A stretch of 64,000 bases of DNA, taken from assembly GCF_000794385.1 (NCBI RefSeq), contig NZ_JTJB01000003.1, positions 274,840 through 338,839 of the forward strand, given 5' to 3'. Positions 1-8,541 of this stretch are shown here, in pieces. The first letter of the stretch is position 1, and each line of letters opens with the position of its first letter. Origin of the DNA: Thermus sp. 2.9. GTDB taxonomy: Bacteria; Deinococcota; Deinococci; Deinococcales; Thermaceae. The notes beneath the pieces were generated by a model. That model was not told where the DNA came from and did not search any database. It was given only the letters and a program-made list of their open reading frames with translations. A program made the translations under genes and the position numbers.

Positions 1-417
1 TCGCACGATCACCTTTCCGATGACGCCCACCACGTGAACGGAGCGCTGTAGGTCGCTAAAGCGCTGGTGGGTGAGGGTGAGCTTCTTCAAGGGCGCGTCC
101 GTGGTGCCGTAGGGGGGATTGAAGGTGACGCTAAGCGGGGGAAAGCCCGTGTAGTTGGAGCTGATCTGGATGTTCTGCAAGGTAACGGTGCTTCCCCTGT
201 ACGTCCAGCCGTTGGCGGTGATGCTCACCGTTTGGGCGGTGTTGGTGCGCTTGGCCTCGGCCCGGGCTTGCTGCAGGGTCCAGGCCAGGGAGCGGGCTGC
301 TTCCTCCACCTGGGCTTGGGCCCGCCAGCGCAGGTAACTGGGCGGGACCAGGGCCAAGAGGACCCCCAGGATGGCGATGACCACCAGGAGTTCCAGCAGG
401 CTAAACCCACGCCTCAC
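1..417 (-). CDS. Type IV prepilin-like protein, FimT/GspH type (partial)
   Basis: A minor pseudopilin, probably part of the type IV pilus/DNA-uptake machinery in the cell envelope. Translation from a GTG at 417 gives an N-terminus RRGFSLLELLVVIAILGVLL, a class III prepilin signal. PilD would cut after the Gly, leaving Phe+1 and Glu+5, and the hydrophobic assembly helix follows. The next part (RWRAQAQVEEAARSLAWTLQ) has the amphipathic helix pattern of FimT/GspH. The frame stays open for 139 codons to the window edge, so the C-terminus is missing. Its GTG overlaps the TGA of the upstream ComZ-like gene as GTGA, so the two are probably translationally coupled in a pilin operon. Which named Thermus pilin it is cannot be told. 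Confidence 0.8.
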   Translation of the reverse strand, partial: MRRGFSLLELLVVIAILGVLLALVPPSYLRWRAQAQVEEAARSLAWTLQQARAEAKRTNTAQTVSITANGWTYRGSTVTLQNIQISSNYTGFPPLSVTFNPPYGTTDAPLKKLTLTHQRFSDLQRSVHVVGVIGKVIVR

Positions 418-1982
418 AGGCGCCTCCAGCTTCCCGCAAGTGCCCGGATGACCACCGCTCCCTGCGTGGCCATGCGGAGCCTCTGCATGACCAGGGGATC
501 GTAGGTGATTTTCCCGCCGTCTTGCCCGCTGCCTTTCCCGCTGCCTTTCCCGTTGCCTTGGTCGGTGCCAGCGATCTGGGTCCAGCACTCGTTACCGTTG
601 CAGGCCTGAAGGTTCGCCACGCCCTCCACCACCACGCTTCCGGTGAGGACGGCGTTGCCTTGCTGGTCGTAGTCGCCGGCCACGTAGATGAGCCCTTGGA
701 AGCCGCTATCGCAGGAGCCGTTTACCGTGAGGTTGCCGATGACCACCAGGATCCCTTGGCCGCAGAGCCGGGAGCTGCCCGTGAGGTTCAGGGGCCCCTG
801 GACCACCTTGAGTTCCCAGTTGCTGAGGGTGCCGCTAAAGTTGCTGGCGCTCGTGGGGGGGTAGAGGCTTAAAAAATCCGCCTTCGTCATGCCGAAGACG
901 CGCAGAAAGAGCTCGTTGGGATCGCTGGGAACCAGAGGGCTATTGGGCAAGGAACCATACAGTACTTGTCCTTGACCGCTGGTATCAATGCTAAGGTTGC
1001 TGGCCGCGCCCACCACTTGGGCCACCAGGGGGGTGCCCTCAGGGATGCTGGTGGGGGGTGTGCCGGACCAGTCCTTCACGGTGACCTGCCCGGTGGCCGG
1101 GTCCACGCTGGTGACCGTAGCTTGGGCACTCCCTACCCGAACCGCCTGACCCACCACAAGTCCCCGGGCGTCGGCGAGGTAGAGCGTGTTGGGGCTTGTG
1201 TAGGACTTTACCCCGTACTGCACGAGCTGGACTGGGGCGGATGCGGGGATAACATCGGTCAGGCTAGGGGTGAAGAGGGGCTTTAGGGTGAGGGTGTTCC
1301 CGCTCTTGCCTTCCACGCGGTAGGTCTTGGGGGTGCCGCCCGTGCTGATCTGCACGTAGCCCCCCACGGGGATGAGGCTTGCGTCCTGCACCGGAAGGGT
1401 GAAGGTGCCCTGCTGGGTCAACACGCTTTGCAGGACAAGGGAGGTGGTGCCCGTGAGGCTCACCGCCGTCACCTCGAGGAGGCCGGTGGCGTTCGTGAAG
1501 TCCTGGCCGATGACCTGGGCATTGCCACTAACTTCCACCCTGGGCCTCGAGGTCAAGGCCGCGGGCACGGCCCCGGCGATGCCGCACCCCACCTGGAAGC
1601 GCTTGGCCACCCGGGCCTTGGCCCCGCCCCACTCCGCCACCGCCTGGACCTCGAGGGTCCCCCCCGAGGCGGGAAGCCTCTTCTGGCCGTTTACCTCCGT
1701 GACGCCGCTGGTGTAGACGTAGGTGGCGCTGGCGGCGCTTCCCCCGGTGGGGAGGCTGTACGAGGCGGGGGCGGCGCCGCCGCACCCGGCGGACTTGGCC
1801 AGGAGGGGAAAGGCGTCCAGGGCGCTTTCCGCCACCAGGAAGGCCTGGTATGCCCCGCGCTCCGTGGCGCTTCCCTTGAGGGCGCCCAAGGCCATGTAGC
1901 TCGTGGCCGCCAGGAGGCTCACGAACACCACCATGAGCACCACCAGGGTAACGGGTGTGGCGATGCCTCTAACCCTCATCAT
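414..1982 (-). CDS. PilX/ComZ-like pilus protein
   Basis: A 522-residue protein that begins like a prepilin: short basic leader MMRVRG, then a roughly 25-residue hydrophobic helix (IATPVTLVVLMVVFVSLLAA). Glu at +5 is absent, as is common for tip-type pseudopilins. The rest is a large beta-rich, Ser/Thr/Gly/Val-rich domain with paired cysteines and a low-complexity Gly/Ser/Lys linker near residue 480. In Thermus, ComZ (about 550 residues) is a pseudopilin with an inserted beta-domain needed for DNA uptake, and this protein has the same layout. That identity is an inference from architecture. The gene is followed with a GTGA overlap by a FimT/GspH-like prepilin. Part of the beta-domain has somewhat lower G+C than its neighbours. 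Confidence 0.6.
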   Translation of the reverse strand: MMRVRGIATPVTLVVLMVVFVSLLAATSYMALGALKGSATERGAYQAFLVAESALDAFPLLAKSAGCGGAAPASYSLPTGGSAASATYVYTSGVTEVNGQKRLPASGGTLEVQAVAEWGGAKARVAKRFQVGCGIAGAVPAALTSRPRVEVSGNAQVIGQDFTNATGLLEVTAVSLTGTTSLVLQSVLTQQGTFTLPVQDASLIPVGGYVQISTGGTPKTYRVEGKSGNTLTLKPLFTPSLTDVIPASAPVQLVQYGVKSYTSPNTLYLADARGLVVGQAVRVGSAQATVTSVDPATGQVTVKDWSGTPPTSIPEGTPLVAQVVGAASNLSIDTSGQGQVLYGSLPNSPLVPSDPNELFLRVFGMTKADFLSLYPPTSASNFSGTLSNWELKVVQGPLNLTGSSRLCGQGILVVIGNLTVNGSCDSGFQGLIYVAGDYDQQGNAVLTGSVVVEGVANLQACNGNECWTQIAGTDQGNGKGSGKGSGQDGGKITYDPLVMQRLRMATQGAVVIRALAGSWRRL

Positions 1983-2048
1983 GCCTTTTAGGGTGGGGCT
2001 TGGGGTGGGGTTTTCGCATCCCCCAAAGGGGGGAGGTATGATGGGCCC

Positions 2049-3239
2049 ATGAAGCCGGTTTACCTCGTTTCCGCCGCCCGCACCCCCATCGGCAAGTTCG
2101 GGGGGGCGCTCAAGGACCTAAGCCCGGCGGAGCTCGGGGCCCACGCCATGAAGGCGGCCTTGGAGCGGGCCGGGGTGGAGGGGAAGGACCTGGACCTTTA
2201 CGTCTTCGGGAACGTCTTAAGGGCGGGGCACGGGCAACTCCTACCCCGCCAGGCGGCCCTCAAGGCGGGCATCCCCAAGGAGGTGGACGGCTACCAGGTG
2301 GACATGGTCTGCGCCTCGGGGATGATGGCGGCGCTGAACGCGGTGCAGTTTATCCGCACCGGGGAAGCCCACCTGGTCCTGGCGGGGGGGATGGAGTCCA
2401 TGAGCCAGGCGGGGTTTTACCTCTCCCACCGGGCCAGGTGGGGGTACAAGTTCCTCCTGGGCGCGCCGGAAAGCCTCCAGGACATCCTCCTTAGGGACGG
2501 GCTTTCCGATCCCTTCACCGGGGAGGCCATGGGGGAGCAGGCGGAGCGCCTGGCCCAGGACTACGGGGTGGGCCGGGCGGAGATGGACGAGGCCGCCTAC
2601 CTCTCCCACAAGCGGGCCGCCGAGGCCACGGAGAAGGGCTTTTTCGCCTGGGAAATCGCCCCCATGGAGCTTCCGGGGAAGAAGGGGACGGTGGTGGTGG
2701 ACAAGGACGAGGGCATCCGGCCCGAGACCACCCTGGAGTCCTTGGCGGCCCTAAAGCCCGCCTTCCGCAAGGACGGGGTCCTCACCGCCGGCAACAGCAG
2801 CCAGATCTCCGACGGGGCGGCGGCGGTCCTCCTCGCCTCGGAGGAGGCGGTGAAGGCCCACGGCCTTAAGCCCATCGCCAAGGTCCTGGGGGGGGCGTGG
2901 GCCGCCGGGGAGCCCTGGCGCTTCCCCGAGGCCCCTATCCCCGCGGCCAAGCGGCTTCTGGACCGGTTGGGGATGCGGGTGGAGGACTTTGGCCTCTTTG
3001 AGAACAACGAGGCCTTCGCCCTGAACAACGTCCTCTTCAGCCGCCTCCTCAAGGTGCCCTACGAACGGCTTAACGTCTTCGGGGGGGCGGTGGCCTTGGG
3101 CCACCCCATCGGGGCGAGCGGGGCCAGGATCCTGGTCACCCTCCTGAACGCCCTCAGGGTAAAGGGGGAGGAAAGGGGCCTCGCCGCCATCTGCCACGGC
3201 ACCGGGGGGTCGGTGGCCTTCGCCCTGGAGCTCGTCTAG
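2049..3239 (+). CDS. Acetyl-CoA acyltransferase (thiolase)
   Basis: Cytosolic thiolase catalysing acetyl/acyl-CoA condensation or cleavage in fatty-acid or acetoacetyl-CoA metabolism. At 396 residues it is the usual family length. The nucleophilic Cys is at about residue 88 (VCASGMM). The C-terminal catalytic signatures are NEAFA (about 325), GHPIGASGAR (about 350) and CHGTGGS (about 382). The start is fixed by a -10-like TATGAT at 2037-2042, six bases before the ATG, and a GGGAGG also lies upstream. The gene stands alone and converges on the DUF503 gene, with the two stop codons overlapping. Whether it is degradative or biosynthetic cannot be told. Confidence 0.9.
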   Translation: MKPVYLVSAARTPIGKFGGALKDLSPAELGAHAMKAALERAGVEGKDLDLYVFGNVLRAGHGQLLPRQAALKAGIPKEVDGYQVDMVCASGMMAALNAVQFIRTGEAHLVLAGGMESMSQAGFYLSHRARWGYKFLLGAPESLQDILLRDGLSDPFTGEAMGEQAERLAQDYGVGRAEMDEAAYLSHKRAAEATEKGFFAWEIAPMELPGKKGTVVVDKDEGIRPETTLESLAALKPAFRKDGVLTAGNSSQISDGAAAVLLASEEAVKAHGLKPIAKVLGGAWAAGEPWRFPEAPIPAAKRLLDRLGMRVEDFGLFENNEAFALNNVLFSRLLKVPYERLNVFGGAVALGHPIGASGARILVTLLNALRVKGEERGLAAICHGTGGSVAFALELV

Positions 3240-3544
3240 AGGAGGCCGTCCAGCTCAAAGGCCTCGAGGCGGAACTCCTCGAGGGCCACCTGGAAGGCCC
3301 CGTTTTGCGCCAGGAAGCGGGCGGCCTCCCGCAGGGTTTGCTCCACCCAGGCGGGGTCGTTCCCCAAGAGGCTGAACCCCACCACCTCGTACCCCCAGGC
3401 GTCCAGGCCATAGAGCCGGGCGGCGGAGACGGGGAAGCGGGCCTTGAGCCGCTCCAGGGCCGGCTTGATGAGGGCCCGCTTCTCCTTGAGGCTCCGGGCG
3501 GGGGTTTCCAGCCTCGCCGTGTAAAGACCCAGGTAAGCCTTCAT
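3236..3544 (-). CDS. DUF503 family protein
   Basis: A 102-residue protein starting MKAYLGLYTARLETPARSLK. It matches the small DUF503 family found in Thermus, Firmicutes and others: an N-terminal beta-strand, a SLKEKRALIKP helix, then GYEVVGFSLLGND. The function of DUF503 is unknown; in some bacteria its gene sits near ribosome-maturation genes. A longer open frame extends upstream, but it runs antisense into the bamA 3' end and looks random, so the start at 3544 is preferred. It lies just downstream of bamA on the same strand with a 16-base gap, so it may be the last gene of that transcript. Confidence 0.75.
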   Translation of the reverse strand: MKAYLGLYTARLETPARSLKEKRALIKPALERLKARFPVSAARLYGLDAWGYEVVGFSLLGNDPAWVEQTLREAARFLAQNGAFQVALEEFRLEAFELDGLL

Positions 3545-3560
3545 GGGCCTTAAGACCAGC

Positions 3561-6023
3561 TTAGAACATGGGCCCGATGCGGAAGTGGAGGATGCCCGTG
3601 GGCTTTTCCGGGCTGAAGGCGTAGTCCAGGCGCAAGGAGGGGAGAAGGACGCCGAAGAGGTCCAAATCCAGCTGAAGACCAATGCCCGCGCCCCACTTCA
3701 GGCCTTGGGTGTTGTCGGTGAAGCCGCTGTCGGCGAAGACGATGCCGTAGAGGCTGGTGCCCCCTTGGGGAGAGAGGTTGAAATCGTAGCGGTATTCCAC
3801 CGAGCCTGTGACGAAGGAAAGGCCGCTGTACTTGCGCTCGTCGTACCCCCGAAGCAGGAAGGCTTCGCCACCGCTTCCAGAAAGGTAAAAGCGCTCGCTT
3901 TTTGGGGGAGCGCCTAGGAGGGTTCCAGCGGAAAGTCGGAAGGCCAAAGCGTGACGCCGATCCTCGGCGAGGGGGAAATAGGTTTTCCCCGTCCCTACCA
4001 GGGGGACGTAGGCCTGACGGCCCCCGGTGTCCGGGAAGGAGAGGCCGAGGCCGGAGGATAGGCTTAGCTCGTACCCTTGGGTGCGGAAGCGAGGATTGTC
4101 CACCTGGATATAGGCGAGCCCGGTGTCCAGGCGGAGGTTCCAGGCGGGGGTGGGTAGGAGGCTTTGGGCGAGGTTTACGTCTTTGTACCCGGTGCCGTCG
4201 CAGTAGCTGGGGTCCGAGGGGCCGGCGGAGGGGTTGCAAGGGGCCTGGCTATCGTAGATCTCCAAGCTGTACCGCAGTCTTTGGGCGGATAGGCCCATTG
4301 AGATCCGTAGATTGGGCAGCTCCTTGGATAGGGGGCGGGAGAGGTTTAAGCCAAAACCGGTTTTCCTTTCCGTGTACTGCCAGCCTGTGTCTAGAGTTCC
4401 GTCATAGAGAACGTTATTCCCTATAGGGACAGAGTAGGCGCTAAGGGAGAGAGAAGTGCGCACCTCTTTAAGGTCGCCCCAGTCCAGGTAAAGCCAGGGG
4501 ATAGTGTACCCTAGGGAGAAGGAAAGGTTGTCCCGTGCGTCGTTTTGGATCCAAGCCAGGTCTGCCGAAGCTTGATGACCGAGGCCAAACAAGTTGATTT
4601 CTTTGAAGGTCAAGCTGCCCGACCACCCCTCTAAGGAGCTCCAGCCGATGGCGGGTTGGAAGAGGCCGGTGCGGGCCTCCTTTAGGGAGAAGGCTACGAT
4701 GACCTCGTCTTCTTTTTCCCCAGGCAAAAGGCGCACCCCAGGAGGCTCGGCCAAAAGCCCCGTGGCCATGAGCCGGCTCATCGCCTGGCGCAAGGCCTGG
4801 ACGGAGAAGAGGCTTCCCGGCTCGGGGAGCTCCCTGAGGATCACCTCCTCCCGGGTGCGGTGGTCCCCCTGCCACTCCAGGCGGTAGCCCCCGATCTTGA
4901 GCTCCAGGACCTCCAGCTGGAAGGTGCCCTCCTGGAAGCGGTAGCGCACGTCCGCCACCTCGTAGCCCTTTTCCTGGTAGAAGCTGGCGATGCGCCGGGC
5001 GTCCTCCTGGGCCAAGGCGGGGGTGTAGACCTCCCCCGGCTTGAGGCGGAGGAGGGCGAGGAGGGTTTCCGTGGGGAAGGCGGTGTTCCCCTTGAGCTCC
5101 ACCTTCTCTATCACCCCGCCCTCGGGGCCCGGGGCGAGCTGCACCACCACCTCATCCCCCTCGGGCACCAGGTTGAAGTTCACCACCCGGGAAAGCTTCT
5201 TGGAAAGGGCCTGTACCCCTTCCAGAAGGGCGTTGTAGTTCAGGTAGTCCCCGGGCTTTAGGGGGAAGCCCGTGAGGTCCAGCCCTTCCCCTTCCACCCG
5301 GGCCACCTTGAGCTCCCGCACCCGCACGGTGAGGACCCCGTCTTCTAGGCGGCTCGCCTGAGGGTCGGGCCCGCTAAAGCGGTAGCCCGACCGCTCGTAG
5401 CGCTGGGCGATGCTCTTTAGGGCCTCCTGGTACTTGGCGAAGTCAAAGGGCCCCTTGAGGGGTTCCAAGAGCTTGAGGAGCTCGGCTTCGGGCAGGAGGG
5501 AAACCCCTTCCAGGCGCGCCTCCTTCACCTCGGGGCTTTCCTCCACCCGGAAGGTGAGAAGGATGCCGCCCCCTTGCTCCTTGGTTTCCACCTGGACCTT
5601 AGGGGTGAAGGGGAAGCCGTTTTGCCGGTAGGCCTCCGCCAGGGCCTTGGCCGCCTCCTGGGCCCTCAGGGGGTTAAAGGTGGCCTCCTTGCCGATGGCG
5701 AAGTTCTGCTCCAGGAAGCGGAGGAGGCTTTCTTGGGGAAAGGCCTTCCCCTCCACCTTGACCTCTTGGATGGGGGGGTAGGGGGTGAGGAGGACCTTCA
5801 GCACGTCCCCTTCCAGGCGCACCTCCACCCTTTGGAAGTAGCCCGTGGCCAGGATGGCCTTCTTGGCCTCCTCCAGGTCTCCCGGCTCGTCCCCCGCGCC
5901 GAAGGGCAAAGCGGCCCGGGCCAGGGCCTGGAGGACGGGGTCGCCCCCTTCCACCACCACGTCCTTAAGGGGGGCGGCCAGGGCGAGAAGCCCCAAGAGG
6001 GCTAAGGCGAAAAGCCGCTTCAT
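3561..6023 (-). CDS. bamA: Omp85/BamA outer-membrane insertase
   Basis: An 820-residue outer-membrane protein that inserts beta-barrel proteins. A signal peptide (MKRLFALALLGLLALAAP) is followed by several POTRA repeats (about residues 20-430; repeated GYFQRVEV, GYRFSG and GYEVADVRY strands). A C-terminal beta-barrel of about 390 residues ends in an aromatic residue (RIGPMF), the usual OMP C-terminal signal. The start is supported by a TATGCT -10 box seven bases before the ATG; a longer frame upstream overlaps the divergent nucleoside phosphorylase gene and is rejected. The barrel part (about 3560-4700) has clearly lower G+C and different codon use from the POTRA part, suggesting a mosaic origin. 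OmpH/Skp and TamB homologues are in the same window. Confidence 0.92.
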   Translation of the reverse strand: MKRLFALALLGLLALAAPLKDVVVEGGDPVLQALARAALPFGAGDEPGDLEEAKKAILATGYFQRVEVRLEGDVLKVLLTPYPPIQEVKVEGKAFPQESLLRFLEQNFAIGKEATFNPLRAQEAAKALAEAYRQNGFPFTPKVQVETKEQGGGILLTFRVEESPEVKEARLEGVSLLPEAELLKLLEPLKGPFDFAKYQEALKSIAQRYERSGYRFSGPDPQASRLEDGVLTVRVRELKVARVEGEGLDLTGFPLKPGDYLNYNALLEGVQALSKKLSRVVNFNLVPEGDEVVVQLAPGPEGGVIEKVELKGNTAFPTETLLALLRLKPGEVYTPALAQEDARRIASFYQEKGYEVADVRYRFQEGTFQLEVLELKIGGYRLEWQGDHRTREEVILRELPEPGSLFSVQALRQAMSRLMATGLLAEPPGVRLLPGEKEDEVIVAFSLKEARTGLFQPAIGWSSLEGWSGSLTFKEINLFGLGHQASADLAWIQNDARDNLSFSLGYTIPWLYLDWGDLKEVRTSLSLSAYSVPIGNNVLYDGTLDTGWQYTERKTGFGLNLSRPLSKELPNLRISMGLSAQRLRYSLEIYDSQAPCNPSAGPSDPSYCDGTGYKDVNLAQSLLPTPAWNLRLDTGLAYIQVDNPRFRTQGYELSLSSGLGLSFPDTGGRQAYVPLVGTGKTYFPLAEDRRHALAFRLSAGTLLGAPPKSERFYLSGSGGEAFLLRGYDERKYSGLSFVTGSVEYRYDFNLSPQGGTSLYGIVFADSGFTDNTQGLKWGAGIGLQLDLDLFGVLLPSLRLDYAFSPEKPTGILHFRIGPMF

Positions 6024-6077
6024 GGCGAAGAGCATACCGGAAGGCGGTGAAGGACCGGTGAGAGTAGAATGGCGGGC

Positions 6078-6896
6078 ATGGGGGTCTACGAGCAGATCCA
6101 GGAGGCGGTTCGCTACATCCAGTCCAAGACGGACTTTACCCCCGAGGTGGGGGTGGTGCTGGGCTCGGGGCTTGGGCCCTTGGCGGAGGAGGTGGAGAAG
6201 GTGGCGGAGGTCCCCTACGGCGAGATCCCCCACTTCCCCCTTTCCACCGCCCCCGGGCACGCCGGGCGGCTCGTGCTTGGGCACCTCGAGGGCAAAAAGG
6301 TCCTGGTCTACCAAGGCCGGGTCCACTACTACGAGGGCTATAGCGCCAGCGAGGTGGTCTTCCCCGTGCGGGTGGGCTACTTCCTCGGGGCCAAGACCTT
6401 CCTCCTCACCTCCGCCGCTGGGGGGCTAAACCCCCGCTTCCGCGCCGGGGGCATCATGCTCCACCTGGACTACATCAACTTCGCCGGGGCCAACCCCCTA
6501 AGGGGCCCGAACGACGAGCGCCTGGGCCCCCGCTTCCCCGTGATGTTTGAGGCCTACGACCCTGAGCTCATCGCCCTGGCCCGCAAGGTGGCCCGCAAGC
6601 AGGACCTCCACCTCTTTGAGGGGGTCTACGCCTGGTTCATGGGGCCGAGCTTCGCCAGCCGGGCGGAGCTTAGGATGCTCCGGGAGCTCGGGGCGGACGC
6701 CATCGGCATGTCCACGGTGCCCGAGGTGATCGCCCTGAGGCACCTGGGGGCTAGGGTGTTGGGCCTTTCCACCATCACGGACATGGCGGTGCCCGAGCGG
6801 GAGCACCACGCCACGGAGGAGGAGGTCTTAAGGGTGGCGGCGGAGACGGGGCCCATCTTCCGCCGCTACGTGCGGGGCATTTTGGCGGCGCTCTAA
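6078..6896 (+). CDS. Purine nucleoside phosphorylase
   Basis: Phosphorolysis of inosine/guanosine to the base and ribose-1-phosphate in purine salvage. At 272 residues it is the trimeric (PNP-I) type. Visible motifs are the phosphate loop GVVLGSGLG, the region YEGYSASEV, TSAAGGLN, and the substrate-site STVPEVI with later TDMAV. Two ATGs are possible (6069 and 6078). The second is chosen because TAGAAT at 6065-6070 stands seven bases before it, the spacing seen at many leaderless starts here. The stop overlaps the yggS start as TAATG. It is divergent from bamA, with only about 54 bases between the two starts. Confidence 0.9.
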   Translation: MGVYEQIQEAVRYIQSKTDFTPEVGVVLGSGLGPLAEEVEKVAEVPYGEIPHFPLSTAPGHAGRLVLGHLEGKKVLVYQGRVHYYEGYSASEVVFPVRVGYFLGAKTFLLTSAAGGLNPRFRAGGIMLHLDYINFAGANPLRGPNDERLGPRFPVMFEAYDPELIALARKVARKQDLHLFEGVYAWFMGPSFASRAELRMLRELGADAIGMSTVPEVIALRHLGARVLGLSTITDMAVPEREHHATEEEVLRVAAETGPIFRRYVRGILAAL

Positions 6897-7531
6897 TGGG
6901 GCTTCCCGAGGTCCTGGAGCGCATCGCCGCCGCCTGCCAAAGGGCGGGGCGGAACCCAGGAGAGGTGCGCCTGGTGGCGGTGACCAAGGGGCGCACCCCG
7001 GAGGAGATCCGGGAGAAGGTCCTCCGCTACGGGGACTTCCCCTTGGGGGAGAGCCGGGTGCAGGAGGCCTTGAAGAAGATGGAGGCCCTAAGGGCGGAGT
7101 GGCACCTGGTGGGCCACCTGCAGCGCAACAAGGCCAAGTTCGCCCCCCGCTTCGCCCTCATCCACTCCCTGGACTCCCTGCGCCTGGCCGAGGCCCTGGA
7201 GGGGGTGGGGGCCAAGGCGGGGCTAAGGCTTCGGGTGCTGGTGGAGGTGAACCTGGGCCGGGAGCCGCAGAAGCACGGGGTTTTGGAGGAGGAGCTTCCG
7301 GAACTCCTCGCCCGGGTGCGGGAGATGGGGCACCTCGAGGTCCTGGGCCTCATGACCGTGCCCCCCGTGGGCCCTGAAGGGGTGGTCCGCCCCATCTTCA
7401 AGAGGCTTTCGGAGCTCGCCGACCGCTACGGCCTTCGTGAACGCTCCATGGGCATGTCCGACGATTACGAGTGGGCGGTGGAGGAGGGGGCCACCCTGGT
7501 GCGGATCGGGCGGGCCCTTTTTGTAGACTGA
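6896..7531 (+). CDS. YggS/PLPBP-family pyridoxal phosphate protein
   Basis: A 211-residue single-domain PLP-binding protein of the YggS/PROSC family, thought to buffer cellular PLP rather than catalyse a reaction. The PLP lysine lies in VAVTKGR near residue 30. Other family motifs are GESRVQEAL, HLVGHLQRNK, the beta-barrel strand LVEVNLG, GLMTVPP, and the end SMGMSDDYEWAVEEG with TLVRIGRALF. It overlaps the preceding phosphorylase stop codon by one base and is followed seven bases later by divIVA. The yggS-divIVA pairing recalls the yggS/ylm-divIVA arrangement of other bacteria. Confidence 0.9.
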   Translation: MGLPEVLERIAAACQRAGRNPGEVRLVAVTKGRTPEEIREKVLRYGDFPLGESRVQEALKKMEALRAEWHLVGHLQRNKAKFAPRFALIHSLDSLRLAEALEGVGAKAGLRLRVLVEVNLGREPQKHGVLEEELPELLARVREMGHLEVLGLMTVPPVGPEGVVRPIFKRLSELADRYGLRERSMGMSDDYEWAVEEGATLVRIGRALFVD

Positions 7532-7537
7532 GGGCAC

Positions 7538-7966
7538 ATGGACCTAACCCCTTTGGACGTGCGCTACCAAGAGTTCCCCACGGGGCTTCGCGGCTACCGG
7601 AAGGAGGCGGTGCGGGGCTACTTGGCCCGGGTGGCGGAGGTCATGGAGGCCCTCATCCAGGAGAACGAGGCCCTGAGGGAAAAGGTGCGCTCCCTGGAGG
7701 AGGAGTCCCTCCGGCTCAAGGAGGCGGAAGGGGAGCTGAGGCGGGCGGTGGTGGCGGCTGAGAAGATCGCCCGCGAGCTCAAGGCCCAGGCGGAGAAGGA
7801 GGCGGAGCTCATCCGCAAGGAGGCCCAGGCGGCCAAGGAGCAGGTTGTGCGGGAAGCGGCGGAGGAGCTTAAGCGCATCCGCGGGGAGATTGAGCGGGCT
7901 AGGCAGGAGAAGGCCCTTTTCCTGGCCCAGTTCAGGGGGCTTTGGAGGGCTACCTGGAGTCCTTGA
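7538..7966 (+). CDS. divIVA: DivIVA-domain coiled-coil protein, C-terminus frameshifted
   Basis: Polar-growth/septum-associated scaffold protein. The N-terminal lipid-binding domain begins MDLTPLDVRYQEFPTGLRGY and is followed by VRGYLARVAEV. A long heptad-repeat coiled coil runs from about residue 35 to 130. The open frame ends in an atypical RGLWRATWSP. If one T is restored in the TTT run at 7941-7943, the frame continues as LLEGYLESLKRLEEGA to a TGA at 7987-7989, a far more natural coiled-coil tail. So there is an apparent one-base deletion, either real or a sequencing error; only the last 14 or so residues are affected. A TAGACT box lies eight bases before the ATG. Confidence 0.8.
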   Translation: MDLTPLDVRYQEFPTGLRGYRKEAVRGYLARVAEVMEALIQENEALREKVRSLEEESLRLKEAEGELRRAVVAAEKIARELKAQAEKEAELIRKEAQAAKEQVVREAAEELKRIRGEIERARQEKALFLAQFRGLWRATWSP

Positions 7967-8499
7967 AGCGCTTGGAGGAGGGGGCTTGAGCCCGCCGGGG
8001 AGGGGCTTAGGCCCAGGTAGAGCCAAAGGCGGTAAAGGGCTTCCCGCACCCAGTAGCTCAAGGGGTAGGGCCCGGGGACGGGGTAGCCCCCCGCCTCCAG
8101 CCCCAGGAGCCGGGCCAGGAAGAGGGCCCGGGGGAGGTGGGGGGCGTCGGTGACGAGGAGGATGGGGCCCTGGAGGTGGGGCTTTAAGAAAAGGAGGTTC
8201 TCGTAGGTGTTTTGGCTTAGCGTTTCGCAGAGGAGGGCCTCCCGCGGCACCCCTCGCCGGGCCAGGTAGCGGCATCCCACCTCCCCCTCGCTCCAGGCGT
8301 CCCCCGGGGCCTTTCCCCCGGCCACGGCGATCCGGGGAGCGAGGCCCTTCTGGTAGAGGGCGAGGGCGGCCTGAAGGCGGCGCTCCAGGGCGGGGGAGGG
8401 CCTGCCCCCGTACTGGGCCGCCCCCAGGACCACGATCCAGGCGTAGCCCCCTTGGGCGAAGGCGGGGAGGAGGAAGAGGGCGAGCCAGAGCCAGCGCAC
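7618..8499 (-). CDS. YdcF-family (DUF218) protein, reading into antisense divIVA
   Basis: A signal peptide or anchor (VRWLWLALFLLPAFAQ) is followed by a DUF218/YdcF domain: WIVVLGAAQYGGRPSPAL, YQKGLAPRIAVAGG, ETLSQNTYENL, and ILLVTDAPHLPRA. YdcF-like proteins are envelope proteins with a Rossmann-like fold; some relatives act on envelope glycolipids. The recognisable domain occupies about 7985-8499. Beyond that the frame has no stop and runs about 120 codons antisense to divIVA, giving an Arg/Ser-rich tail that looks like shadow sequence, so the natural stop may have been lost. The start is GTG at 8499, seven bases after a TAGAGT box; GTG 8508 is an alternative. The IS982 element lies just upstream. 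Confidence 0.65.
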   Translation of the reverse strand: MRWLWLALFLLPAFAQGGYAWIVVLGAAQYGGRPSPALERRLQAALALYQKGLAPRIAVAGGKAPGDAWSEGEVGCRYLARRGVPREALLCETLSQNTYENLLFLKPHLQGPILLVTDAPHLPRALFLARLLGLEAGGYPVPGPYPLSYWVREALYRLWLYLGLSPSPAGSSPLLQALQGLQVALQSPLNWARKRAFSCLARSISPRMRLSSSAASRTTCSLAAWASLRMSSASFSAWALSSRAIFSAATTARLSSPSASLSRRDSSSRERTFSLRASFSWMRASMTSATRAK

Positions 8500-8534
8500 G
8501 GGCCCCACTCTACGCCCGAAGGGCCGGGTTTTGC

Positions 8535-8541
8535 TATACTA
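8535..8541. repeat. Left target-site duplication of IS982 copy 1
   Basis: TATACTA directly left of the IS. The same seven bases occur directly right of it at 9433-9439. The duplicated bases include a -10 hexamer (TATACT). Confidence 0.85.

Noticed and set aside
6023..6326. A bamA N-terminal extension of about 100 residues
   Set aside because: It runs antisense over the nucleoside phosphorylase gene, and the signal peptide plus TATGCT box fix the start at 6023.
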